Part shown: positions 1-6,313 of the stretch, in pieces
How positions within the stretch are numbered: the stretch's first letter is position 1
Layout of the letters: each line of letters opens with the position of its first letter
DNA from: an uncultured Ignavibacteriota bacterium
GTDB lineage: Bacteria; Bacteroidota; Ignavibacteria; UBA10030; UBA8401
Assembly (NCBI GenBank): GCA_903907305.1
Contig: CAIVNT010000312.1
Location: forward strand, 1 to 10,373
Direction of reading: 5' to 3'
Length of the DNA: 10,373 bases
The notes under the pieces: model-generated
What the model saw: the letters and a program-made list of their open reading frames with translations, nothing else
Databases searched by the model: none
Told to the model about the DNA's origin: nothing
Program-made: the position numbers and the translations under genes

Positions 1-274
1 CATCGGAACGCTGAACGATCTCCATCAGCCCTTCTTCACCGATCAGTATTTCCGTTTTTCCGGTGATCTTCTTTCGCAGTTCCTTTGCCGACTGTTCGTT
101 GGAGACAACGACTCCTTTCGGCTGAAAACGGCGGATCTGTTCTAACAGCAGAGTCGTGTTCGAGTTCGCGGTGAGATAAGTAGCTTTGAATTCTTTCGGG
201 AAATTTGAAATGACATCCAGCGTTTGTGTGCCGATGGATCCGGTGGAACCAAGCAAAGCAATATTTTTTTGCAA
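1..274 (-). CDS. dxr: 1-deoxy-D-xylulose 5-phosphate reductoisomerase, N-terminal part (cut by window edge)
   Basis: This is the first ~91 codons of DXR, the NADPH-dependent cytosolic enzyme that converts 1-deoxy-D-xylulose 5-phosphate to 2-C-methyl-D-erythritol 4-phosphate, the committed step of the MEP isoprenoid pathway. The translation opens with QKNIALLGSTGSIGTQTLDV, whose GSTGSIG is the glycine-rich NADPH-binding loop of the family. It continues with YLTANSN and a PKGVVVSNEQSAKEL stretch that fit the Rossmann domain. The rest of the gene lies outside the window. The start is a TTG at 274: an in-frame TAG lies just upstream (about 301) and no ATG or GTG is available between. The start places the first beta strand at residue 4, as in the family. 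Shine-Dalgarno pairing is weak. ispE of the same pathway lies 4.6 kb away on the same strand. Family assignment is firm; the exact start is likely. Confidence 0.93.
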   Translation of the reverse strand, partial: MQKNIALLGSTGSIGTQTLDVISNFPKEFKATYLTANSNTTLLLEQIRRFQPKGVVVSNEQSAKELRKKITGKTEILIGEEGLMEIVQRSD

Positions 275-304
275 TCTTTTTACCCGGGATAATTTATTCT
301 AAAT

Positions 305-335
305 TCAAAATACTTAAATAGAGGGATGGATGCAA
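305..335 (-). promoter_or_regulatory. Possible dxr promoter (TTG-N20-TATTTTGA)
   Basis: On the minus strand a TTG (335-333) is followed after exactly 20 bases by TATTTTGA (312-305), about 30 bases before the TTG start of dxr. This resembles the Bacteroidota vegetative promoter (TTTG near -33, TAnnTTTG near -7) with one T missing from the -7 box. It was picked by eye and is not proven. Confidence 0.35.
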
Positions 336-364
336 TCAGTACGAATTAAGGATAAAGGTGTAGT

Positions 365-456
365 TTTGGTTCCCGCCAAATCCTTCGCTTCGTTCAGGAC
401 GCGGGAATGATGAGTGAGAGACGGGTCATCCCAGACTGTTCCTGTTGGGAATCCAT
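365..456. repeat. REP-like pair of inverted-repeat modules in the dxr/TPR gap
   Basis: Two stem-forming modules lie head to head. The left one has TTCCCGC (370-376) pairing with GCGGGAA (401-407), with a TCCT/AGGA inner pairing. The right one reads GTCATCCCA (425-433) followed by TGGGAATCC (446-454), giving a TCCCA/TGGGA stem. Read on the minus strand, the left module begins TCATTCCCGC and ends GGCGGGAACC. Both modules therefore follow a TCAT-(T)CCC ... GGGAA-(T)CC plan in opposite orientation, as in paired REP/BIME-type dispersed repeats. No ORF crosses the region. I infer a dispersed non-coding repeat; copies elsewhere in the genome cannot be seen from here. Confidence 0.4.
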
Positions 457-507
457 AAAAATAATTCCAAAATGCACGACGGTCGAATTTGACTGTTTCA
501 TGGTGTA

Positions 508-540
508 TTTGGTATTCATTCGGTCAAATTGTTATATTAT
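508..540 (+). promoter_or_regulatory. Possible promoter of the TPR-protein gene, placed for a leaderless or near-leaderless mRNA
   Basis: TTTG (508-511) is followed after 21 bases by TATATTAT (533-540), and the ATG starts six bases later at 547. TATTAT (535-540) is also a good -10 hexamer, which would put transcription start at or next to the A of the ATG. There is no Shine-Dalgarno sequence between, which fits a leaderless message. By eye only. Confidence 0.35.
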
Positions 541-546
541 TCCTAT

Positions 547-2391
547 ATGAAAAGACTCTGCATCATTTTTCTTTTAGCCGCCGCTTCAATTCCTGTCGCT
601 GCGCAGCAGGATCAGGCCCAGAATATGTTCCGGCTTGCCCAGGCATTGGAGCAGCAGGGTGATGTTGAACGATCACTGCAGATTTATTCCGATCTTTTCC
701 GTTCGGATTCGAACAACTACGTATACTTCGATGCCGTACGAAGAGGGAATGTTCAGCTCAAACGATATGACGATGCCATTCAGCTGAGTGTGAACCGCCT
801 TCGGAAAACGCCGAATGATATCACACTTCAAGCGAATCTCGGCGGGATCTTTTCGATCGCCGGTAAGGAGCAGCAATCCGATTCTGTATGGAACTCGGTA
901 CTTCGTTCGGCGAATAAGAATCAGAATTTCTATCGGATCGTCGCCAACGAACAAGTGAATCTGCGGCTGTTCGACAAAGCGATCGGAACATATGTGCAGG
1001 GAAGAAAGGATATCGGCGATCAGTTCGTGTTCGCCGGCGAACTTGCGTATCTCTATTCGTTCATAATGGATTATGCGAACATGACCCGCGAATATCTGCA
1101 GTTGGTCCGTCAGAATGAACAGCAGTTCGATTTTGTCCAGTCCCGTCTTGCATCGGTCATCACACGACCCGATGCGCTGAGCGCTTCCGCAGTGGTCGTT
1201 GATGAAGAATTGCGGAAGCAGCAGACCGTTCCGTTGATCCGTCTGCAGCTCTGGCTCCTTATGGAAGCGAACCGTTACCCGGAGGCATTTATTGCCGCTC
1301 AGAAACTGGAATCGGTTGTCAGTTCACAAGGACTGGAACTCTTCAATTTTGCAGAACGGGTGTTCAGGGAAAATGAATTCTCCGTCGCTGCTGCATCCTA
1401 TCAGCAATCTTTCAAAAATAATTCCAAAGCGTCTTTTGCCCTCGCAGCGCGCTATGGGTACGCACGCTGCATCGAAGAGTTGAGTCAGCGGGGACAGATA
1501 TTGACCGATACAACGCAACGGGATATCTCCACGCTTGAAACAAAGCCGAGCTTTTCCGGCGCCATCAATCTCTACTCTGCGCTGGCGAAAGAATTCGCCG
1601 TATCCGGCATCGGTGCGAACGCACTCTACCGTATCGGATGGATCCGCTATAAGCAGATGTTCGATCTAGACGGAGCATTGCACATGTTCGATTCTGTTCT
1701 GACAGTCACTCCTGCCGGCGCGATGATCCCAATGACGCTCTCAACAGTCGGCGATATCAGTATCGCACAGAATAAACTGGATGCCGCCGCTGCAAAATTC
1801 CGCTCGATGAGCAATTCACCCTATGCGGACCAGGATCAGAAGAATTTCGCTCAATTCCGTCTTGCTGAGATACAGCTCTTCAGAAATGATTTTGACAGCA
1901 CTGTTTCTATCCTGAAACCGCTTACCGAAAATCTGCGGGCGGACGAATCCAACGATGCTTTGCTCCTTCAGTATTTTGTAACGGAGAATAGATTCCAATT
2001 TTCCGATGCATTGAAAGGCTTCGCGCGCGCCGAACTGCTCGCGCGTCAGGGGAAGCTGAGCGAAGCGGTGAAAGAGTTTTCATCCATTATCGATCTTTAT
2101 CCTACTGCCCCGCTTGCAGATGATGTGCTGCTGAAGATCGCAGAGAATCACACCCAGCTGAAGCGATACGCCGAAGCGCTTGCTGCCTATCAGAAATTGC
2201 TGGAGGAGTATAAAGAAAGCACAGAAAAAGACAGGACGCTGTTCAAGATCGGCGAACTGTATCAGTTCAATCTGATGGATAAGCAGAAAGCGATCGCATC
2301 GTTTGAAGTGATCCTGGAAAAATATCCGTTTTCTCTTTTTGTGGACGAGGCACGCAAACGGATCCGTCTGCTGCGCGGGGACTCCATATGA
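547..2391 (+). CDS. Exported tetratricopeptide-repeat protein
   Basis: The 614-residue product starts with a typical signal peptide (KR, then hydrophobic CIIFLLAAASIPV, then AAQ), with predicted cleavage near residue 19, so it should work in the periplasm or at the envelope. TPR-like helix pairs are clear at about residues 27-120 (LAQALEQQGDVERSLQIYSD; QLKRYDDAIQLSVNRL) and again at about 492-600 (LLARQGKLSEAVKEFSSIID; QLKRYAEALAAYQKLLEEY; MDKQKAIASFEVILEKYP). The C-terminal repeats resemble those of TolA-binding/BamD-like scaffold proteins. The middle, about 120-490, is helical with degenerate repeats. No catalytic motif is visible, so a scaffold or complex-assembly role is inference. An in-frame TTG at 529 is rejected as start because it would put a tyrosine-rich stub before the signal peptide. 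The stop overlaps the next gene's start as ATGA, so the two are probably cotranscribed and translationally coupled. Confidence 0.88.
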   Translation: MKRLCIIFLLAAASIPVAAQQDQAQNMFRLAQALEQQGDVERSLQIYSDLFRSDSNNYVYFDAVRRGNVQLKRYDDAIQLSVNRLRKTPNDITLQANLGGIFSIAGKEQQSDSVWNSVLRSANKNQNFYRIVANEQVNLRLFDKAIGTYVQGRKDIGDQFVFAGELAYLYSFIMDYANMTREYLQLVRQNEQQFDFVQSRLASVITRPDALSASAVVVDEELRKQQTVPLIRLQLWLLMEANRYPEAFIAAQKLESVVSSQGLELFNFAERVFRENEFSVAAASYQQSFKNNSKASFALAARYGYARCIEELSQRGQILTDTTQRDISTLETKPSFSGAINLYSALAKEFAVSGIGANALYRIGWIRYKQMFDLDGALHMFDSVLTVTPAGAMIPMTLSTVGDISIAQNKLDAAAAKFRSMSNSPYADQDQKNFAQFRLAEIQLFRNDFDSTVSILKPLTENLRADESNDALLLQYFVTENRFQFSDALKGFARAELLARQGKLSEAVKEFSSIIDLYPTAPLADDVLLKIAENHTQLKRYAEALAAYQKLLEEYKESTEKDRTLFKIGELYQFNLMDKQKAIASFEVILEKYPFSLFVDEARKRIRLLRGDSI

Positions 2392-2804
2392 TCGATCTTG
2401 AATCACTTCGCGATTATTGTCTGAAGAAAAAAGGGGAGATCACTGAGGCATTCCCGTTCGACGAGGAAGTGCTTGTGTTCAAGGTCTCCAATAAGATCTT
2501 TCTGCTGACCAATGTGAATGCCGTTCCGCTGACGGTGAATCTCAAGTGCGATCCCGAACGTGCCATTGAATGGAGAGAACGGCATGAAGATGTCCAGCCG
2601 GGATTCCATATGCACAAAAAATATTGGAATACCGTGGACCTGAGCGGGTCACTCTCCGAACGTTTTGTGTATGAGATGATCGATCATTCGTATGACGAAG
2701 TGGTAAAGAAACTGCCGAAGAATGCGGGGAAGAGAAAAGTGAACAAGAAAGTCACCAACGCGAAACCAAAACGGAAATTTATTGTGCGGAAAAAACCAAA
2801 GTGA
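2388..2804 (+). CDS. MmcQ/YjbR family protein with a lysine/arginine-rich tail
   Basis: The protein has 138 residues. Residues 1-110 match the MmcQ/YjbR fold (double-wing, often called DNA-binding-like), with the family landmarks AFPFDEEVLVFKV (21-33), NLKCDPERAIEWRERHED (51-68) and PGFHMHKKYWNTVDL (71-85). The biochemical role of this family is not settled. Residues 107-138 are an extension in which 16 of 32 residues are Lys or Arg, suggesting contact with nucleic acid or another polyanion; that is inference. A GGGGA stretch inside the end of the TPR gene sits at Shine-Dalgarno distance from the ATG, and the ATGA overlap (2388-2391) indicates coupling to it. The 100-base gap that follows lies between convergent genes, and I see no strong terminator in it, only a weak TTGTTTG/CAAACAA pairing across ~60 bases. 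Confidence 0.85.
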   Translation: MIDLESLRDYCLKKKGEITEAFPFDEEVLVFKVSNKIFLLTNVNAVPLTVNLKCDPERAIEWRERHEDVQPGFHMHKKYWNTVDLSGSLSERFVYEMIDHSYDEVVKKLPKNAGKRKVNKKVTNAKPKRKFIVRKKPK

Positions 2805-2904
2805 AGTAGTTGTTTGCAATTCTCCAGTTGAGATCCTTACAATCTTGAAATATTATAATTCTGCAGTCTTGTTGTCAAACAATTCTATCGTTTTCTTTTT
2901 CGAA

Positions 2905-4911
2905 CTAATCCAAAAAATCCCACGAAACGCCGAACCGCACATTTCTGTCGTAGACCGGATACACCGGTGCGAGCAGATATTGATTCCCTCCAAGATTTTC
3001 CCAGATCAGGTGTACGTATGCATCGCCGATCTTCCCGATAGCAAAGAAATCCACTGAACCGCTCGGACCGTACCGAAGCTGCGATGACGGGATCCATACT
3101 CCGAACTCATCATAGGGTCTCATACCGGTCTGTTTCGAGAAAAAATTACCACGAATGCCGATCTTGAGATCCAACGCTCCTTTGGCGAGTAATCCTTTAA
3201 AATAAAGGGAGCCGTTTGCCGTGACCTCCGGAAAGAGTGTGAGTGAAACGCTTTTCCGTGTGATGTTAGGATAATTGAGATACGATGCGGTCCCTTCAAG
3301 ATGAAAATCGTTCCAGGAGGTATGGAACCCTGCAGTGATCACATCGAACTGATATTGTACCGGCAGATAGTATGAGGAAGAATTGGTGAAAGTGATCGTG
3401 TCGAACACAACAGGATCAAAGTGTTCGACATGCCGTGCTGATATGTTCACTGAGAGACCGGGTATACTAAATCGTGCACCGGCTTCCATTATGGAAAACG
3501 TTTCTTTCGCCCGTTCGGCCATGGAATACGCCGAGGCGGACTGCGGTGCGGCTCCGGCTGCAGCGGTGATCGGCTGATCATTGATAATATTCTTCGCAAT
3601 TCCACCGAACACATGTATCGCATCCGAGAGTTTCAATGTCGCATCAATTCCGCCGTTCCCAATGAATTGATGCTGATCGTCCTTGAAAGTGACAAACGGA
3701 ACGAGAGTGAAGAACGACTTCGGCAGGAGCTCTGCTTTCAATCCTGCCGTGATAATGTCTGTGGATTGGATGCGCGCGAGATCGGCATATCCCACAAAAC
3801 GCAGGTCCGAATACTGCGACAGAAAATTCATTTTGATCCCGCGGCCGATCGAAGCAAAATTCCGTTTTATAAAGAGTGTGTCCTGCTTGAATGATCTATT
3901 ATCTTCATTCCTGAATTCACGCAGTCTGTCGAAAGAATAGACGGAAAACGAGGTCAATACGGTCGAATCCTGGAATGGATAAAATGCTGCTGTAAAATTG
4001 TAATGACTGTTATATTGCTTTTCGTACGATTCCACATTCATCACCGTAGCCGCCAAGCCGTCAAAAATATTTTGTGCTTTGGAATAATCCACTCCGCCGA
4101 ATAATCCTGTCCACGACCGGTCGTAGGTATACGAAAAAGAAAGACCCAGCCAATCCGTAATATTATAACGCAGTTTTGAACGGATCATCCATGAATCATC
4201 GTTGGAGTTCTTGAAGCGGCCGCGGTAGTTTTGATATTCCTTATTCGATCCGAACCCATAATGGGAGAGAGCAAACGAAAGATTTAATCCATTGGCAATA
4301 TTCTGAGCGAATGATGCATCCGTCTGAGTATATCCGGCTGTTCCCTGGCTGAACCGAAGTTTGGTGATGGCTCTGTTATTGTTGAAACTTTTCGTGACGA
4401 TATTGAGAACGCCTCCCGCAGAGCGGCCGTCATAGAACATTGCACTGCTGCCGATGATGAACTCGATACGTTCGATCTCATCCACGGGAATATTCCAAAG
4501 ATTGAAACTTCCGGAATAATGATCGTTATACGGAACACCATCCACCATCACGGCGATATTCCTGTCATCAATTCCGGCGATCACAATTTGATTCTGTTCA
4601 CCCGGACTTGCAAGATCACGCATGAATACTCCCGGCTCATGTGCGATCACATCATAGAGCGAACGGTATTCTTTAAATGTGATATCCAATTCGCGCATGG
4701 AGATCGCCGGATCGCCGAATGGTTCAATTGATCCGAGTTCGGGAATTGGAGTGTAGTGGATGACGGAATCCTTTTTTGTCTCTGTCGTATCGGCAGTCTG
4801 CGTGTAATGGCCGACCGAATCTTTCTTCGCCTGCGTAGTATCAGCGGTTTGCGCGGAAAGGGGATGGAGCATCAGTGCGGCAATAAGGAGAGCAGGGAAA
4901 ATTCTAATCAT
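2905..4911 (-). CDS. TonB-dependent outer-membrane receptor
   Basis: The 668-residue product has a signal peptide (IRIFPALLIAALMLHPLSA, cleavage near residue 20) and then a Thr/Lys/Asp-rich linker made of two 17-residue repeats (21-54). The plug domain covers roughly 75-175, with SLYDVIAHEPGVFMRD, IVIAGIDDRNIAVMVDGVPYND, VDEIERIEFIIGSSAMFYDG and SAGGVLNIVTK, the classic TonB-receptor plug signatures. The rest is a series of alternating aromatic strands typical of the 22-stranded barrel, ending FGVSWDFLD. It should import a scarce ligand using TonB-ExbBD energy; the substrate cannot be read from the sequence. There is no N-terminal carboxypeptidase-regulatory-like domain and no SusD partner, so a polysaccharide-utilization (SusC) role is unlikely. 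I see no obvious TonB box. The start codon lies inside the end of ispE (8-base overlap, 4904-4911), suggesting coupled expression although the functions look unrelated. Confidence 0.92.
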   Translation of the reverse strand: MIRIFPALLIAALMLHPLSAQTADTTQAKKDSVGHYTQTADTTETKKDSVIHYTPIPELGSIEPFGDPAISMRELDITFKEYRSLYDVIAHEPGVFMRDLASPGEQNQIVIAGIDDRNIAVMVDGVPYNDHYSGSFNLWNIPVDEIERIEFIIGSSAMFYDGRSAGGVLNIVTKSFNNNRAITKLRFSQGTAGYTQTDASFAQNIANGLNLSFALSHYGFGSNKEYQNYRGRFKNSNDDSWMIRSKLRYNITDWLGLSFSYTYDRSWTGLFGGVDYSKAQNIFDGLAATVMNVESYEKQYNSHYNFTAAFYPFQDSTVLTSFSVYSFDRLREFRNEDNRSFKQDTLFIKRNFASIGRGIKMNFLSQYSDLRFVGYADLARIQSTDIITAGLKAELLPKSFFTLVPFVTFKDDQHQFIGNGGIDATLKLSDAIHVFGGIAKNIINDQPITAAAGAAPQSASAYSMAERAKETFSIMEAGARFSIPGLSVNISARHVEHFDPVVFDTITFTNSSSYYLPVQYQFDVITAGFHTSWNDFHLEGTASYLNYPNITRKSVSLTLFPEVTANGSLYFKGLLAKGALDLKIGIRGNFFSKQTGMRPYDEFGVWIPSSQLRYGPSGSVDFFAIGKIGDAYVHLIWENLGGNQYLLAPVYPVYDRNVRFGVSWDFLD
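4750..4851 (-). repeat. Tandem 2 x 51-base duplication in the receptor N-terminus
   Basis: Two directly adjacent 51-base units (4851-4801 and 4800-4750) encode QTADTTQAKKDSVGHYT and QTADTTETKKDSVIHYT, residues 21-37 and 38-54 of the TonB-dependent receptor. Fourteen of 17 residues are identical, yet 10 of those 14 use different third codon positions. The copies are therefore old rather than a fresh slippage product. They form the periplasmic linker before the plug. Confidence 0.85.
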
Positions 4912-5758
4912 TACTTTCAGGGATAAAATACGGTTCGGTCATATGAACGAAAAACTCTTTGGAGAAGAACTGGACGGCGTTCAGCGCGGAAAGCATGTCG
5001 CTGAACAATCCGAACATCGTTGAGCCGCTTCCTGACATCAATGAAAGTACGGCACCGAGTTCCTTCAACTGCAGTTTGATCTTCCTGATCTTTTGATGTT
5101 CAGTGAAGACGATCTCTTCAAAATCATTATCCGCCTGAAGCACGCCGGCCGCAGGGGACAACCCGATCCGGTCATTCAACTGAGGACGTTGAGGGAATAT
5201 TCCATTACGGTACTCCGCTAAACGTGTATACGCCCACGGCGTGGAAACATGGATATTCGGATGTACCAGAACGATCCAATAGGGAAGATTCAATTCCATC
5301 GGCACCAATTTCTCGCCCCGACCCTCTGCATATGCCGAAGATTTTTCTAAAAAGAAAGGAACATCGGAGCCGAGCTGCAGTGCAAGTCCGCAGAGTATGG
5401 CTTTGTCCAGCGAAAGATTCCACATTATATTGAGTGCTGTCAACACCGCTGCAGCATCGCTGCTCCCGCCGCCGAGTCCTGCACCAACAGGAATAGACTT
5501 TTTGATCCCGATTTTCGCTCCCTGTGTTATCCCGGACTCTTTTCTCAGTAATTCCACCGCTTTCCAGCAGAGATTTGCCGAATCCGTTGGTAGGGAAGTA
5601 TTGGAACACGAAATGGAAATGTCAGCCGAATTCTCTATATTGAGTTCATCAAAGAGATTGATGCGGTGAAAGATCGTTTCAATATCATGATAGCCGTCCT
5701 GTCGTTTCCCGACAATGTGCAGTCCTAAATTGATCTTAGCGTATGCTTTCACGTTCAT
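4904..5758 (-). CDS. ispE: 4-diphosphocytidyl-2-C-methyl-D-erythritol kinase
   Basis: IspE is the cytosolic GHMP-family kinase that phosphorylates the 2-hydroxyl of CDP-methylerythritol using ATP, step 4 of the MEP pathway. The 284-residue product (usual family size) begins MNVKAYAKINLGLHIVGKR, with the substrate-site Lys8 in the AKINL motif. The ATP-binding glycine loop PVGAGLGGGSSDAA is at 90-103, GSDVPFF at 130-136 carries the catalytic Asp132, and the C-terminal GHMP motif SGSGSTMFG is at 242-250. All key residues are present. The frame is open to 5815, but the 19 extra residues lack homology and a start signal, whereas the ATG at 5758 puts AKINL at the usual place. No Shine-Dalgarno sequence is visible. 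The stop overlaps the TonB receptor start. It is divergent from the response-regulator genes. Confidence 0.96.
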   Translation of the reverse strand: MNVKAYAKINLGLHIVGKRQDGYHDIETIFHRINLFDELNIENSADISISCSNTSLPTDSANLCWKAVELLRKESGITQGAKIGIKKSIPVGAGLGGGSSDAAAVLTALNIMWNLSLDKAILCGLALQLGSDVPFFLEKSSAYAEGRGEKLVPMELNLPYWIVLVHPNIHVSTPWAYTRLAEYRNGIFPQRPQLNDRIGLSPAAGVLQADNDFEEIVFTEHQKIRKIKLQLKELGAVLSLMSGSGSTMFGLFSDMLSALNAVQFFSKEFFVHMTEPYFIPESND

Positions 5759-5764
5759 GATCAA

Positions 5765-5795
5765 CCAAGATACGAGAAGATTGCAGAATGAGCAA
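5765..5795 (-). promoter_or_regulatory. Possible ispE promoter (TTG-N20-TATCTTGG)
   Basis: On the minus strand TTG (5795-5793), 20 bases, then TATCTTGG (5772-5765), which ends six bases before the ispE ATG. The layout matches that upstream of the TPR gene and would give a very short or absent leader, in keeping with the missing Shine-Dalgarno sequence. It is an eye-picked candidate. Confidence 0.33.
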
Positions 5796-5803
5796 GAATT
5801 TGT

Positions 5804-5818
5804 AAGTTGTAACAACTT
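5804..5818. promoter_or_regulatory. Perfect 7-bp-arm dyad, possible operator
   Basis: AAGTTGTAACAACTT has arms AAGTTGT and ACAACTT around a single A. It lies just upstream of the candidate ispE -33 element and ~85 bases before the response-regulator start, so it could bind a dimeric regulator or act on both divergent genes. It is not followed by a T-run inside a transcript, so a terminator role is unlikely. Function is inference. Confidence 0.4.
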
Positions 5819-5840
5819 TCTTGTTGATTTTTCACGATGG

Positions 5841-5880
5841 TTTGGCTATTATTTCATCGTTATTGTTTGGTAAAAACAAT
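5841..5880 (+). promoter_or_regulatory. Candidate promoter/leader region of the response-regulator pair
   Basis: TTTG (5841-5844), 16 bases, then TATTGTTTG (5861-5869), close to a TAnnTTTG box with one extra base. Overlapping it is a second dyad, ATTGTTT (5862-5868) with AAACAAT (5874-5880) around GGTAA, which could be an operator or a small leader hairpin. An alternative reading uses TTTG 5866-5869, N20, TACTTGAG 5890-5897, but that box coincides with the GAGG ribosome site. The promoter is unresolved. Confidence 0.25.
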
Positions 5881-5903
5881 ATCCCACTTTACTTGAGGCA
5901 TTT

Positions 5904-6275
5904 ATGGCACAACCGTTCAATATACTTGTTGTTGATGATGAAGACGCACTACGCAACGTTCTCAGCAGTGAACTGCAGGGCGAAGGATATTCTGTCGTCT
6001 CCGCCGCTGATGGCGACGAAGCGATTTCGATCCTCGAACAGAAGTCTTTTCATCTTGTGCTGCTGGATATAAAGATGCCGCGGGTTGATGGATTTGAAGT
6101 GTTGAAATTTATCAAAGACAAACGTCCCGAATCAAAAGTGATCATGCTTACCGGTTTTGCCGACCTGAAGAATGCCATCGAATCGAAAAAACTCGGTGCA
6201 GAGGATTTTGTCAGCAAGCCGTATGATCTTGTCGATCTTCTCACGACGATTGAACGTGTCCTATCCGCAGAATAA
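5904..6275 (+). CDS. Single-domain response regulator (CheY-like receiver)
   Basis: The 123-residue protein is a complete receiver domain and nothing else. Acidic pocket Asp11-Asp12 (ILVVDDE), phospho-acceptor Asp55 (LVLLDIKMPR), switch Thr83 (IMLTGFAD) and Lys105 (FVSKPYD) are all in place, so phosphorylation should work. Having no output domain, it acts by protein contact, as a phosphate sink, or as a relay partner. A GAGG (5895-5898) five bases before the ATG is a fair ribosome site. The next gene begins 38 bases on and its receiver domain is strikingly similar (KMPRV.G.EVLKFI, shared DNA around VVDDE), which suggests an ancestral duplication. No histidine kinase is adjacent, so the kinase is unknown. 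Confidence 0.93.
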   Translation: MAQPFNILVVDDEDALRNVLSSELQGEGYSVVSAADGDEAISILEQKSFHLVLLDIKMPRVDGFEVLKFIKDKRPESKVIMLTGFADLKNAIESKKLGAEDFVSKPYDLVDLLTTIERVLSAE

Positions 6276-6313
6276 CCTTTCCCGATCCAATTGTTTCGAA
6301 GTAAAGGCCCGCA

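Noticed and set aside
336..346. TCAGTACGAAT shared with 10105-10115
   Set aside because: An exact 11-base match is expected by chance several times in a window of this size, and the flanks differ.
529..546. TTG start extending the TPR protein by six residues
   Set aside because: The ATG at 547 begins a textbook signal peptide; the extra residues would disturb it and the segment overlaps the likely promoter box.
2782..3057. 91-codon plus-strand frame across the convergent gap
   Set aside because: It lies mostly antisense to the TonB receptor C-terminus, starts inside the MmcQ gene, and has no recognisable domain or ribosome site.
2905..4911. SusC-type polysaccharide-utilization receptor
   Set aside because: There is no SusD gene beside it, no N-terminal regulatory-like domain, and at 668 residues it is much shorter than SusC proteins.
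5759..5815. Upstream extension of ispE by 19 codons
   Set aside because: It has no family similarity, and the ATG at 5758 gives the usual N-terminus. The stretch holds the promoter-like elements instead.
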